Of a stretch of DNA of 33,167 bases, positions 18,648 through 27,930 are shown piece after piece; position 1 is the first letter of the stretch, and each line of letters begins with the position of its first letter. The position numbers were made by a program, and so were the translations under genes. Location of the stretch: positions 1 to 33,167 of the forward strand of contig CAMDNL010000006.1 of assembly GCA_945902975.1 (NCBI GenBank), written 5' to 3'. The notes below the pieces were generated by a model. That model saw only the letters and a list, made by a program, of their open reading frames with translations, did no database searches and was not told the origin of the DNA. Source of the DNA: Chitinophaga pinensis. Its GTDB lineage: Bacteria > Bacteroidota > Bacteroidia > Chitinophagales > Chitinophagaceae.

Positions 18648-19836
18648 TTCAAAAGCGACACTACCCTCTTTAACTGGAATAAGTTTAGGTGCCGCTTTTT
18701 TAATGGCCAATTCATCTATTGGACCCGGTTTTCTAACACAAACTTCATTTTACACAGAACAACTACTCACTAGTTTTGGGTTTGTTATTTTAATTTCTAT
18801 CCTTCTTGACTTTGGTGCACAAATTAATATTTGGAGAGCCATTACATTAAGCGGAATGCGCGCTCAAGAAATCGCGAATCAATTACTGCCTGGTCTTGGA
18901 TATATTTTATCGCTATCGGTGGTACTAGGTGGATTTGCATTCAATATTGGCAATATTGCAGGTTGTGGACTTGCACTCAATATATTAACGGGTATCAGCT
19001 TTGCAAAAGGGGCTATGTTAAGTGGTATCATTGCCATACTTATTTTCTGGATAGATGAGATAGGAAAAATGTTAGACCGCCTCACCAAAATTTTAGGCAT
19101 CGTAAAAATAAGTTTAACTTTATTAATTGTGTATGCAGCAAACCCACCCATATTGGATGCAGTGCACCATAGTTTTGTACCAGAACAGATTTCTTTATTG
19201 GCTATTGTAACGATTGTGGGAGGTACAGTGGGCGGCTATATTACCTTCTCCGGCGCACATAGATTGGTGGATGCTGGCATGGTAGGCCCAGAACATATTG
19301 GGTTTGTGACTAAAAGCGCAAGCAGGGGGATTCTCATCTCCTCGTTTATGCGCTTTATTTTATTTTTAGCAGTGGTGGGTGTGGTGTCACAAGGCGTGCA
19401 TTTAGATAAAAATAATCCTGCTGCCACTGTATTTGAAACTGCTGGAGGAAGATGGGGCTTATTTGTGTTTGGCATTGTATTATGGAGTGCGGCCATTTCA
19501 TCTGTGATAGGTGCATCCTATACCTCTTATTCATTTATTAAAAAATTAGACATCCCATTTTTAAATCATGAGCGATTTTCCATTAGCGGATTTATCTTGA
19601 TATCTACTTCTTTATTTATTTGGATTGGCAAACCAAAAGAATTGTTACTTTTTGCTGGATTAATCAACGGATTCATACTCCCATTTGCACTCGCCATTAT
19701 GTTAATTGCAAGCCGAAGAATTCCTGTCTTAAAACAATATAAATACCCCTTGTGGATCGAACTAGCTGGCTGGCTTGTTGTAGTGTTGATGGGTTCCATG
19801 AGCATCTATGCCCTAATAGAAACCATCATTCAATAA
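18628..19836 (+). CDS. NRAMP-family-like (YcsG-type) membrane transporter
   Basis: About 11 TM segments; 'SIGPGFLTQTSFYTEQLLTSFGFVILISILLDFGAQINIWRAITLSGMRAQEIANQLLPGLG', NRAMP-like architecture. The track start is TTG at 18628; ATG 18703 is an alternative but would trim the N-terminus into TM1. Confidence 0.8.
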   Translation: MKSNNPNSKATLPSLTGISLGAAFLMANSSIGPGFLTQTSFYTEQLLTSFGFVILISILLDFGAQINIWRAITLSGMRAQEIANQLLPGLGYILSLSVVLGGFAFNIGNIAGCGLALNILTGISFAKGAMLSGIIAILIFWIDEIGKMLDRLTKILGIVKISLTLLIVYAANPPILDAVHHSFVPEQISLLAIVTIVGGTVGGYITFSGAHRLVDAGMVGPEHIGFVTKSASRGILISSFMRFILFLAVVGVVSQGVHLDKNNPAATVFETAGGRWGLFVFGIVLWSAAISSVIGASYTSYSFIKKLDIPFLNHERFSISGFILISTSLFIWIGKPKELLLFAGLINGFILPFALAIMLIASRRIPVLKQYKYPLWIELAGWLVVVLMGSMSIYALIETIIQ

Positions 19837-19852
19837 AAAATATCCTAGAATT

Positions 19853-22252
19853 TTAATTGACTTTCACATCCGTGTCCAATAGATCCAGCTTTTGTTCTTT
19901 AGGTTTTACGCCAAAATTGTAGCGGATATTGATCCCAAATCTTCTTGTATCGTTTTCTCTAAATCCTACGGCATAAATACTACCCTGCCTAAGTGTAAAT
20001 GTATTTTTATTGGTAAAGAAGATGTCGTTCATGGATAAGGTCACCGTTAATTTTTTATTCAAAAATTGTCTATTCAATGAACTATTCAATTGACCAAAAT
20101 TATCTAATTCATAAAATTGCTGTTGCCCATTGGTTCTCCAAAATCCATTGATAGTGAATGTGGATAGTTTATCTAATTTCAATGATTGGAAAGTAAAGAA
20201 AGTCCAAGTGGCTTTGTCAAATACGATTGGCTTTTGTTCATAAATACCATTGTATACATTATGGTTCAATTGGGCACCCACCACAGCAAAAAATGCTTTA
20301 CCAGGAGGTATCACTGCAATCCCTCTAAAATAGGTCTCTCTACTTTTACCTAGATTGTCATAAGTACGATAAGAAATTTGTTTATTTTCAGTCGATTGAT
20401 ACAACACATTCGTAAAAATATCTTTAGTCTCGTTTACCCCAAAAGCAAAAATTGGCTTGTCGTCCACACTGATATTCGCCTCGTAATTAGAAGTGAATTG
20501 AGGCCTTAAACTCGGATTACCTGTTTCGTATAAAAAGGGATCAATGTATCTAGGAAATGGATTCAAAAACTCATAACTAGGCCTGCTGATAGTTTTACGG
20601 TATACTAAATAGCCTCGTAATTCATAGCCAGAAATTTTAAATAGTTTACGGCTTAAAAATACATAGGGGAACGCATCTGTTCTATTTAACGAAAAAGATG
20701 TATCAGAAGGAATTTTTTGTTCTCCTTGCATGATAGTCTGCTCTACCCTAGTTCCAACTTTAAGCACCACTGCACCCCAAGTTTTTGATCCCTGAAGATA
20801 CCCAGCATTAATTTGTTCTTTAAATGTATATTGACTAGTTCTAAAATCATCTTTAATATTCTTTCCATTCAACTCCCTTTGATAATTAGATTGATTTTTA
20901 AAATACAATAAACTTGATTTTACGCCTGTTTCAACAGTAACCCCTTTCCACTTCTTTTTATAATCTGTTTGATAAGTATAAAAATCTCTATCATTGGAAA
21001 AATCACCAAACCCCTTTGAAACAAACCCACCAGCAAGTAGTGAATTATTATATTGTTGATCTGTGGAGGCTCTTATTATATTATAAGAAAAATCAATCGT
21101 CCACTCTCCTCCTAAAGAATCTAATTTAAGCTTAGACCTTACAGATTGGTTCAAATTAAAATTGGACCCATCATTATTCACCAATGAACCAATTGCACTC
21201 AGATTTTGCTTTGCATTTCTTACAAGAAAGGATTCATTATTAGTGGTATTCACAAAAGATTGTCCACTTAACCTTGCATCATAGTTTAATTCAAAACGAT
21301 CTGTCCAATTTCTACCCAGACCAAACCCAATGTAAGCAGATCTATTGGGGCTCAAAGTTTTTGCAGTTTGTTTTAACACGGTGTCGATGGATAAAAAGCG
21401 ATCCGTGTTTACAATACTATATCCGTCATTTTGATTGTATTGCGTATTCAAATAGGAATTGTACTTATCTGTAGTATTGTTTAATGTAAGCCCAATAAAT
21501 TGGTTTCCATAAACACCTTGATTCATTCCAGTATTCACTGAACCATTTAAACCAATCTTGATCCCTTTTTTTAGAACGATGTTTACCACACCTCCACCAC
21601 CAGAAGCATCGTATTTTGCAGAAGGCGTCCTTACTAATTCTATTTTTTGAATAGAACTTGGAGGTAAACTTTTTAATAAGGTGGCCATATCAGAAGCACT
21701 CATTCTTAACTCTCGTCCGTTGATTTGAATGCCTGCAGGTGACAATCCATTTAAATAAATATTACCATCTTGGTCAATGAAGATGCCAGGAATTTTTTCC
21801 ATCGTCTCATAGGCATTGGTCGACGCAGCCGCTAAAGGCTCTGGATCCACCACCGATTTATCATCCTCTTGTCTAATCAAAGGCTTAGTGGAAGTCACCA
21901 CGACTTCTTTTAATTGATCATTCGTTTCCTTCAATTGAATCTTTAAACTATTTAAATTTTCAAATTTGATTGTCCTATTGTCTATTTGATATCCTACTGC
22001 ACTCGTTTTTATTTTATAGAGTTTCCCAGGCTCTAACATACTGGTAGCAACGCCATTGCTGTCGGCGACTAGATTTTTAGGCATCGTACTATCAATCATT
22101 TGAATCGTGATATTGGCAAAAGCAATGGGTTGGCTTTTTTTATCTACAACAGATAACTTCAATGGTGCTATTTGACCAAAGCTGGCCTTTTGTACCAATA
22201 CAATGAATAAAAAGAATAGGACTATTGTACACCTTTTTATAAACCACATCAT
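19853..22252 (-). CDS. TonB-dependent receptor / outer-membrane beta-barrel protein with N-terminal carboxypeptidase-regulatory-like domain
   Basis: Signal peptide, 'LSVVDKKSQPIAFANITI' regulatory-like domain, plug 'LKEVVVTSTKPLIRQEDDKSVVDPEP...METMEKIPGIFIDQDGNIYLNGLSPAGIQINGREL...IEKIELVRTPSAKYDASGGGGVVNIVLKK'-type motifs, C-terminal 'FGINIRYNFG' barrel. Confidence 0.9.
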   Translation of the reverse strand: MMWFIKRCTIVLFFLFIVLVQKASFGQIAPLKLSVVDKKSQPIAFANITIQMIDSTMPKNLVADSNGVATSMLEPGKLYKIKTSAVGYQIDNRTIKFENLNSLKIQLKETNDQLKEVVVTSTKPLIRQEDDKSVVDPEPLAAASTNAYETMEKIPGIFIDQDGNIYLNGLSPAGIQINGRELRMSASDMATLLKSLPPSSIQKIELVRTPSAKYDASGGGGVVNIVLKKGIKIGLNGSVNTGMNQGVYGNQFIGLTLNNTTDKYNSYLNTQYNQNDGYSIVNTDRFLSIDTVLKQTAKTLSPNRSAYIGFGLGRNWTDRFELNYDARLSGQSFVNTTNNESFLVRNAKQNLSAIGSLVNNDGSNFNLNQSVRSKLKLDSLGGEWTIDFSYNIIRASTDQQYNNSLLAGGFVSKGFGDFSNDRDFYTYQTDYKKKWKGVTVETGVKSSLLYFKNQSNYQRELNGKNIKDDFRTSQYTFKEQINAGYLQGSKTWGAVVLKVGTRVEQTIMQGEQKIPSDTSFSLNRTDAFPYVFLSRKLFKISGYELRGYLVYRKTISRPSYEFLNPFPRYIDPFLYETGNPSLRPQFTSNYEANISVDDKPIFAFGVNETKDIFTNVLYQSTENKQISYRTYDNLGKSRETYFRGIAVIPPGKAFFAVVGAQLNHNVYNGIYEQKPIVFDKATWTFFTFQSLKLDKLSTFTINGFWRTNGQQQFYELDNFGQLNSSLNRQFLNKKLTVTLSMNDIFFTNKNTFTLRQGSIYAVGFRENDTRRFGINIRYNFGVKPKEQKLDLLDTDVKVN

Positions 22253-22270
22253 CTAACAATAAAAATTTTG

Positions 22271-22343
<73 letters not shown>

Positions 22344-22364
22344 TTATTAAAACATACCTACAAT

Positions 22365-22397
22365 AAAAAGAGCAACGAAAAATCGTTGCTCTTTTTT
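22365..22397. terminator. Terminator after gltA (hairpin symmetric, possibly bidirectional)
   Basis: AAAAAGAGCAACGA-AAAA-TCGTTGCTCTTTTTT perfect 14-bp stem. Confidence 0.85.
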
Positions 22398-22411
22398 ATA
22401 CAAGATTTTGT

Positions 22412-23734
22412 TTAAATTAAGTTTTCTCCTACGCCGTCAATCCAATCTTTTACAGCTGCAGTCGTAACAGATTTTGGACGCTCTAATGGGAAGCCTAATG
22501 CACGATCCCATGTTAAGCTTGCCAATACACCTAAAGCACGGCTTACGGCGAATAAAACGGTATAGAATTCGTACTCCACAATACCATAATGCACTAACAA
22601 TGCACCACTATGGGCATCCACATTTGGCCAAGGATTTTTTACTTTCCCTAATGATTCCAAAATTGGTGGTACAGTTTCATAAATATTCCAAACCGTATTC
22701 ACTAATTTATCATCTGGTAAATGTTTTTTACCAAATTCCATTTGTGCGGTGAAACGAGGATCTGTTTTTCTTAAAACGGCATGACCATAACCCGGTACGA
22801 CTTTACCTTCGCTCAATGTCTTTTGAACATAATCAAGAATCTGCTCTTTAGAAGGGCTATCCGATCCAATCTGTTCTTGCATTTCTAAAATCCATTTAAT
22901 CACTTCTTGATTTGCTAGTCCATGTAAAGGACCAGCTAAACCATTCATTCCTGCGGCGTAACTCAAATAAGGATCACTTAAAGCAGATCCTACTAAATGC
23001 GTTGTATGCGCAGAAACGTTTCCTCCTTCATGGTCTGCATGAATGGTCATATACAAACGCATTAGTTCTTTTGTGCTTTCATCTTCGTAACCCATCATAT
23101 ATGCAAGGTTACCAGCCCAATCTAATAATCCGTTTGGATGAATGTGTTGGTTGTTCTTATATTTTCTTCTGTAGATATACGCAGCAATTCTTGGCAATCT
23201 TGCGATCAAGTCCATTGAATCATCATAGGTATACTGCCAGTAATCTTTTTTATTCATACCCTTTGCATATGCTTGCGCAAACTTACTTTCTGTTTGCAAA
23301 GCCATCACTGCAGCAACATACATGGTCATTGGGTGCGCATTTATTGGAAATGCATCTATCACGTCAAATACATGAGAAGGAACATGGCTTCTTCTTTGCC
23401 AGTTACTAGTCACTTTTTTAACATCTCTATCAGTTGGTAATTCACCAATCATCATCAGGTAAAACAACCCCTCTGGTAATGGCTCGTCGCCACCTAATAC
23501 TTTTGGTAATTTTTCTTGTAATTCTGGAATCGAATAGCCTCTGAAACGAATACCTTCTTGCGCATCTAATAAACTCGTCTCTGTAACAAGACCAGTCATG
23601 CCTCTCATACCTTGATACACTTGCGCTAAAGTGATTTCTCCGATCTTCTTTTCGCCGTGTATTTTAAGCATTTCTTTGATCTCAGTAGCTGCGACAGTTG
23701 CTTTCTCACCAAAACGGTCTTTGATCTCTTCCAT
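22412..23734 (-). CDS. gltA: Citrate synthase (similar to the mitochondrial/eukaryotic type)
   Basis: 'GMRGMTGLVTETSLLDAQEGIRFRGYSIPELQEKLPK', 'HADHEGGNVSAHTTHLVGSALSDPYLSYAAGMNGLAGPLHGLANQEV', 'VVPGYGHAVLRKTDPRF'. Confidence 0.96.
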   Translation of the reverse strand: MEEIKDRFGEKATVAATEIKEMLKIHGEKKIGEITLAQVYQGMRGMTGLVTETSLLDAQEGIRFRGYSIPELQEKLPKVLGGDEPLPEGLFYLMMIGELPTDRDVKKVTSNWQRRSHVPSHVFDVIDAFPINAHPMTMYVAAVMALQTESKFAQAYAKGMNKKDYWQYTYDDSMDLIARLPRIAAYIYRRKYKNNQHIHPNGLLDWAGNLAYMMGYEDESTKELMRLYMTIHADHEGGNVSAHTTHLVGSALSDPYLSYAAGMNGLAGPLHGLANQEVIKWILEMQEQIGSDSPSKEQILDYVQKTLSEGKVVPGYGHAVLRKTDPRFTAQMEFGKKHLPDDKLVNTVWNIYETVPPILESLGKVKNPWPNVDAHSGALLVHYGIVEYEFYTVLFAVSRALGVLASLTWDRALGFPLERPKSVTTAAVKDWIDGVGENLI

Positions 23735-23777
23735 ATACCCAATTATTATTGTTAAAGAAACGGTTTAAAATTGGACA

Positions 23778-23785
23778 CAAAGTTA
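23778..23785 (-). promoter_or_regulatory. Bacteroidota-type -7 element TAACTTTG upstream of gltA
   Basis: Reverse-strand exact match to TAnnTTTG, about 43 bp upstream of the gltA start codon. Confidence 0.5.
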
Positions 23786-23797
23786 ACTAAGAAATGC

Positions 23798-24889
23798 TTA
23801 TTTAGGGGCTTTTTTGTATAAATAATAGACCACAAAGACAAAAATAATGTTGGGTATCCAAGCCGCAATAAACGGAGGTAGATTGCCCTTTGTGGAGAAG
23901 ATGGTAGAGAACCTATCGGTGATAATAAACAATGCTGCAATGGTAAAGCCCATTGCCAAATGCGCTCCACTACCACCCCTGACTTTTCGGCCAGCAATGA
24001 TGGCACCAATCATGGTTAACAACAATACAGTAATGGGGGTTGCATCGCGTCTATATCTTTCAATTTTTAACTCATTTAAGCCTTCTGAACCCCTTAAGGC
24101 TTCCGTCTTTATCTGTTTAATTAACTGTGGGGTTGTTAATTTGTCTTTGGCATATTTATCCTTTTCCAAATCCACCGGTTTGAAAGGATATTTTTTATGG
24201 GTATTTGGCAAATAAGTCACCAGTTCTTTTTTGTCAGTTACTTTACGTTCTAGCACTTCGGACAATTCCCAATCCTTGTTTGCGGTATCCCAAACAATTG
24301 CTTCCGCACGAATATTATACACTACTTGATCCCCCTTGACAGTATATGCAAAAAAGTTACTCCCTCTTTTATAGGCAGTATCGTACCCATAAATGCCTGC
24401 GTAAGTAAAGGAGTCAATCCTAAAATAATAATCATTAGACCCTCTTAATAATGCATTGTAGGAAGAGTTCGCGTCAATATAAGTGGCTTCAAAATCGCCA
24501 CGAATATCATTTGCTTTTGGTACAATCCATTGGTTCGCTATCCATAATACCAACCCTAAAAATAAGCCTCCTATCCAATAAGGTCTTAACCAACGATTGT
24601 ATGAAGTACCACTTGCTAAAATAGGAACAATCTCTGTTTGTCCTGCCATTTTAGAAGTAAAAAAGATCACGGCAATAAAAACAAACAATGGAAATAACAG
24701 TGCTATAATATGGGGTATAAATCCAACATAATAATTATTGATGATCTCGGAACTCGTCAAACCAGATCGCACAAAATCATCTGTTTTTTCACTCACATCA
24801 ACAACTACTGCAATGACTGCAAAGAAAAAAATGGCAAAGAAAAACACTGCCAAAAATTTTTTTAGTATGTACCAATCCAGTTTTTTCAA
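23798..24889 (-). CDS. LptF/LptG (YjgP/YjgQ) family LPS-export permease
   Basis: 'MKKLDWYILKKFLAVFFFAIFFF...', 'LLFPLFVFIAVIFFTSKMAGQTEIVPILASGTSYNRWLRPYWIGG', C-terminal TM segments. Confidence 0.92.
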   Translation of the reverse strand: MKKLDWYILKKFLAVFFFAIFFFAVIAVVVDVSEKTDDFVRSGLTSSEIINNYYVGFIPHIIALLFPLFVFIAVIFFTSKMAGQTEIVPILASGTSYNRWLRPYWIGGLFLGLVLWIANQWIVPKANDIRGDFEATYIDANSSYNALLRGSNDYYFRIDSFTYAGIYGYDTAYKRGSNFFAYTVKGDQVVYNIRAEAIVWDTANKDWELSEVLERKVTDKKELVTYLPNTHKKYPFKPVDLEKDKYAKDKLTTPQLIKQIKTEALRGSEGLNELKIERYRRDATPITVLLLTMIGAIIAGRKVRGGSGAHLAMGFTIAALFIITDRFSTIFSTKGNLPPFIAAWIPNIIFVFVVYYLYKKAPK

Positions 24890-24892
24890 TGC

Positions 24893-26032
24893 TTATAATC
24901 TTTTACTGATTTGTGGAATCATGGCTGTTTTCCATGCTTTATAATCTCCGGCAATAATATGTATTCTTGCTTGTTCGACCAACCAAAGGTAAAAGGATAG
25001 GTTTTGTATGCTAGCCAATTGCATCCCTAGTATCTCATCTGCAGCAAACAAGTGCCTTAAGTATCCTTTAGTATAGTATTGACTCATTTCATTCGGGATA
25101 CCGGGATCTATTGGACTAAAATCTTTGTACCACTTTTTATTCTTGATATTGATGACGCCTTCAGAAGTAAACACCATGCCATTACGCCCATTTCTGGTAG
25201 GCATCACACAATCAAACATATCTATCCCTAAATCAATGGCCTCTAAAATATTCCAAGGGGTGCCTACACCCATTAAATAACGCGGCTTATCCTTTGGTAA
25301 GTTTTCACAACATAGGGCGGTGAACTCATACATTTCCTCCTCCGTCTCTCCTACACTTAATCCACCTATGGCATTGCCTACTGCATTTTTAGAAGCAATA
25401 TATTCACAAGAAGCTTTTCTTAAATCTTTATATAAACCGCCTTGTACAATTGGAAATAAATTCTGTGTATGACCATATAAATCGGGCGTCTCTGCCAATC
25501 TATTAAAACACCTGTCCAACCAAGTATGCGTTAAATCCATACTCTTACTTACGTATTCATAGGTACTTGGAATAGGAGGACATTCGTCAAAAGCCATGAT
25601 GATATCGGCACCAATACTTCTTTGTATATCCATCACATTTTCTGGACTAAACAAATGCTTACTACCATCTATATGCGATTGAAAGACCACCCCTTCTGGT
25701 TTAATTTTTCTGTTATTGGCCAAGGAGAAAACTTGGTAACCACCACTATCAGTTAAAATAGGCCGTTCCCAGCCCATGAATTTATGCAGGCCACCAGCAG
25801 CCTCAAGTACTTCTGTGCCAGGTCTTAGATATAAATGATAGGTATTTCCAAGGATAATTTTTGCATTGATATCCTGTTTCAATTGTTGTTGTGTCACTGC
25901 TTTTACAGAGCCAATGGTCCCCACAGGCATGAAAATGGGTGTCTGGATGACCCCATGATCAGTCGTGATGGTGCCTGCTCTTGAAGCACCTTCTTGACTC
26001 TCTGCTGCTAATTCAAATTGTAATGCCGCCAT
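24893..26032 (-). CDS. tgt: tRNA-guanine transglycosylase (queuine tRNA-ribosyltransferase)
   Basis: 'ATTDHGVIQTPIFMPVGTIGSVKAVTQQQL', 'ILTDSGGYQVFSLA', 'GGLSVGETEEEMYEF', 'RYLMGVGTPWNILEAIDLGIDMFDCVMPTRNGRNG'. The C-terminus (401-series Zn ligands) is not a clean textbook match by eye. Confidence 0.94.
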   Translation of the reverse strand: MAALQFELAAESQEGASRAGTITTDHGVIQTPIFMPVGTIGSVKAVTQQQLKQDINAKIILGNTYHLYLRPGTEVLEAAGGLHKFMGWERPILTDSGGYQVFSLANNRKIKPEGVVFQSHIDGSKHLFSPENVMDIQRSIGADIIMAFDECPPIPSTYEYVSKSMDLTHTWLDRCFNRLAETPDLYGHTQNLFPIVQGGLYKDLRKASCEYIASKNAVGNAIGGLSVGETEEEMYEFTALCCENLPKDKPRYLMGVGTPWNILEAIDLGIDMFDCVMPTRNGRNGMVFTSEGVINIKNKKWYKDFSPIDPGIPNEMSQYYTKGYLRHLFAADEILGMQLASIQNLSFYLWLVEQARIHIIAGDYKAWKTAMIPQISKRL

Positions 26033-26073
26033 AGGGCAAAGGTAAGGTCAAAAATCTTTACTTTTGCCCTATG
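26030..26073. promoter_or_regulatory. Near-palindromic divergent promoter of tgt and the GT2 gene; -7 elements abut both start codons
   Basis: Reverse-strand TTACCTTTGCCCTATG (tgt) and forward TTACTTTTGCCCTATG (GT2); arms match 15/17 across a short spacer. Confidence 0.65.
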
Positions 26074-27213
26074 ACAATCAATCTACCCTTTTCATCAACA
26101 CTTATATCAGAACTACTTATAGGCTTTTTTGCAGCTGTTATTGCGATTCAGGTTTTTTATTATTTATTCTTTTTTTTAAGACTTGCTATTTATAAAAAGC
26201 CAAAAAAAACAGGGCATGTAGAGCACCCAGTTTCTGTAGTGATTTGTGCCCGTGACGAAGCAAATAACTTAGCAAATACTTTGCCAGGTGTTTTGGTGCA
26301 AGAATATAGTACCACGCATGAAGTGGTATTAGTGAATGACAATTCAGAAGATGAAACGAAATATTTATTGGATGAATTTAAAAAGTCATTTAAAAATTTG
26401 AACCCAGTAATGTTGACGCAGGAAGCGAAAATGATTGCAGGCAAAAAATTTCCACTTTCTATGGGTATTAAGTCTGCTAAAAATGAGACATTATTATTAA
26501 CAGATGCAGATTGTTTACCTGCAAGTGAGCATTGGATGCGATTGATGCAGGATGGATATGATGAAGGGAAAGAAATTGTACTGGGTTATGGTGCATATAA
26601 AAAGAAGCCAGGCTTATTGAATAAACTCATTCGGTTTGAGACCTTTCAAACTGCATTGCAATACTTCTCCTATGCCTTAGCAGGATTGCCTTATATGGGT
26701 GTTGGACGTAACCTTTCTTATAAGCGTGAATTATTTATTAAGAATAAAGGATTCTCTTCGATCAATCAAATTCCAAGTGGTGACGATGATTTATTCATCA
26801 ATCAAGTGGCTAATAGTCGCAATACAGCGATTGTGGTAGATCATGATGCACATACGCTCAGTGAACCTAAGACCAGATTTAAAGATTGGATGAACCAAAA
26901 ATACCGTCATTATACCACCAGTAAGTTTTATAAAAAGAAGCATGTTTTTTTATTAGGCTTGTATGCTATCAGTCAATTCTTAGTATACCCTGCAATGATT
27001 GTAGCAATTGTGTTTACAAAAGAATATGTAATCATTTTAAGTATCTGGGGATTTAGAGCCATTCTACAAGGACTTATTTTGCGTGGTACAATGAAAAAAT
27101 TAAATGAGCTAGACCTTTGGCCTTGGTACATTTTATTTGATATATGGTCCATCTTCTATTATTTGATTACCTTGCCTAGCGTATGGAAAAGCCCTCAGAA
27201 AAATTGGAATTAA
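26071..27213 (+). CDS. Glycosyltransferase family 2, membrane-associated
   Basis: 'HPVSVVICARDEANNLANTLPGVLVQEYSTTHEVVLVNDNSEDETKYLLDEF', 'LLLTDADCLPASEHWM', 'SGDDDLFINQV', C-terminal TM segments. Confidence 0.9.
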   Translation: MTINLPFSSTLISELLIGFFAAVIAIQVFYYLFFFLRLAIYKKPKKTGHVEHPVSVVICARDEANNLANTLPGVLVQEYSTTHEVVLVNDNSEDETKYLLDEFKKSFKNLNPVMLTQEAKMIAGKKFPLSMGIKSAKNETLLLTDADCLPASEHWMRLMQDGYDEGKEIVLGYGAYKKKPGLLNKLIRFETFQTALQYFSYALAGLPYMGVGRNLSYKRELFIKNKGFSSINQIPSGDDDLFINQVANSRNTAIVVDHDAHTLSEPKTRFKDWMNQKYRHYTTSKFYKKKHVFLLGLYAISQFLVYPAMIVAIVFTKEYVIILSIWGFRAILQGLILRGTMKKLNELDLWPWYILFDIWSIFYYLITLPSVWKSPQKNWN

Positions 27214-27821
27214 TTACCCGTTACTTTGATGATTTTACACCAGCACAATTAGCACAATTGTCTGGGCTAGAAGCTGCATATCAGGAATGGAATGCAAAGA
27301 TCAATGTGGTATCCAGAAAAGACATTGACCAGATTTACCTGCACCATGTATTGCACTCGCTAAGCATTGCTGCCATTGCAGAATGGGCCCCAGGCACACA
27401 AGTGATTGATATTGGCTGTGGTGGTGGTTTTCCTACTGTGCCATTGGCCATCTTTTTTCCAGAAGTACAATTTTATGCAGTCGATAGTATTGCTAAGAAA
27501 TTAAAAGTAGTGGACGCCGTTTGTGAGATGGTGGGTATTAAAAATATAGAGACAAAGCATACCCGTGTAGAAGACATCAAAAATAAAAAATTCGACTACG
27601 CAGTGAGCAGAGCCGTGGCGCCACTAAAAGATTTATGGAGATGGGCGAATCCAGTACTCGTTAAAAAAACAAACCAACCCAATGGTTTAATTTGTTTAAA
27701 AGGTGGTGACTTGCATCAAGAGATTTTTGAAAGTGGCACCAGACCAAAGATGATGCCGATCTATGATATCTTTAAGGAAGAGTACTTTAAAGAGAAATAT
27801 ATTATTCAAGTGAAGAAATAA
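27183..27821 (+). CDS. rsmG: 16S rRNA (guanine527-N7)-methyltransferase
   Basis: 'YQEWNAKINVVSRKDIDQIYLHHVLHSLSIA', 'VIDIGCGGGFPTVPLAIFFPEVQFYAVDSIAKKLKVV', 'DYAVSRAVAPL'. Confidence 0.95.
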   Translation: MEKPSEKLELITRYFDDFTPAQLAQLSGLEAAYQEWNAKINVVSRKDIDQIYLHHVLHSLSIAAIAEWAPGTQVIDIGCGGGFPTVPLAIFFPEVQFYAVDSIAKKLKVVDAVCEMVGIKNIETKHTRVEDIKNKKFDYAVSRAVAPLKDLWRWANPVLVKKTNQPNGLICLKGGDLHQEIFESGTRPKMMPIYDIFKEEYFKEKYIIQVKK

Positions 27822-27839
27822 CTATCTACCTAAATAGAT

Positions 27840-27930
27840 AGTTTTGAAACAACACCTATTCCTCGCTCTTAGCTACTAGTATCAAATATTCGCTCGAATA
27901 TTCGCTCGAGAATAGCATTGTTTCAAAACT
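27840..27930. repeat. Inverted repeat / long imperfect hairpin with internal 12-bp tandem duplication
   Basis: AGTTTTGAAACAA (27840-27852) and TTGTTTCAAAACT (27918-27930), 13/13; inside, AATATTCGCTCG twice in tandem (27885-27908). Confidence 0.75.

Noticed and set aside
22912-23409. 165-aa + strand ORF antisense to gltA
   Set aside because: Fully antisense to a confidently identified citrate synthase; composition (Leu/His/Tyr rich) typical of reverse-complement coding artefact; no recognisable family.
23752-24009. 85-aa - strand ORF overlapping the LptF/G permease 3' end
   Set aside because: Same-strand alternate frame of the permease with low-complexity residues; no independent evidence.
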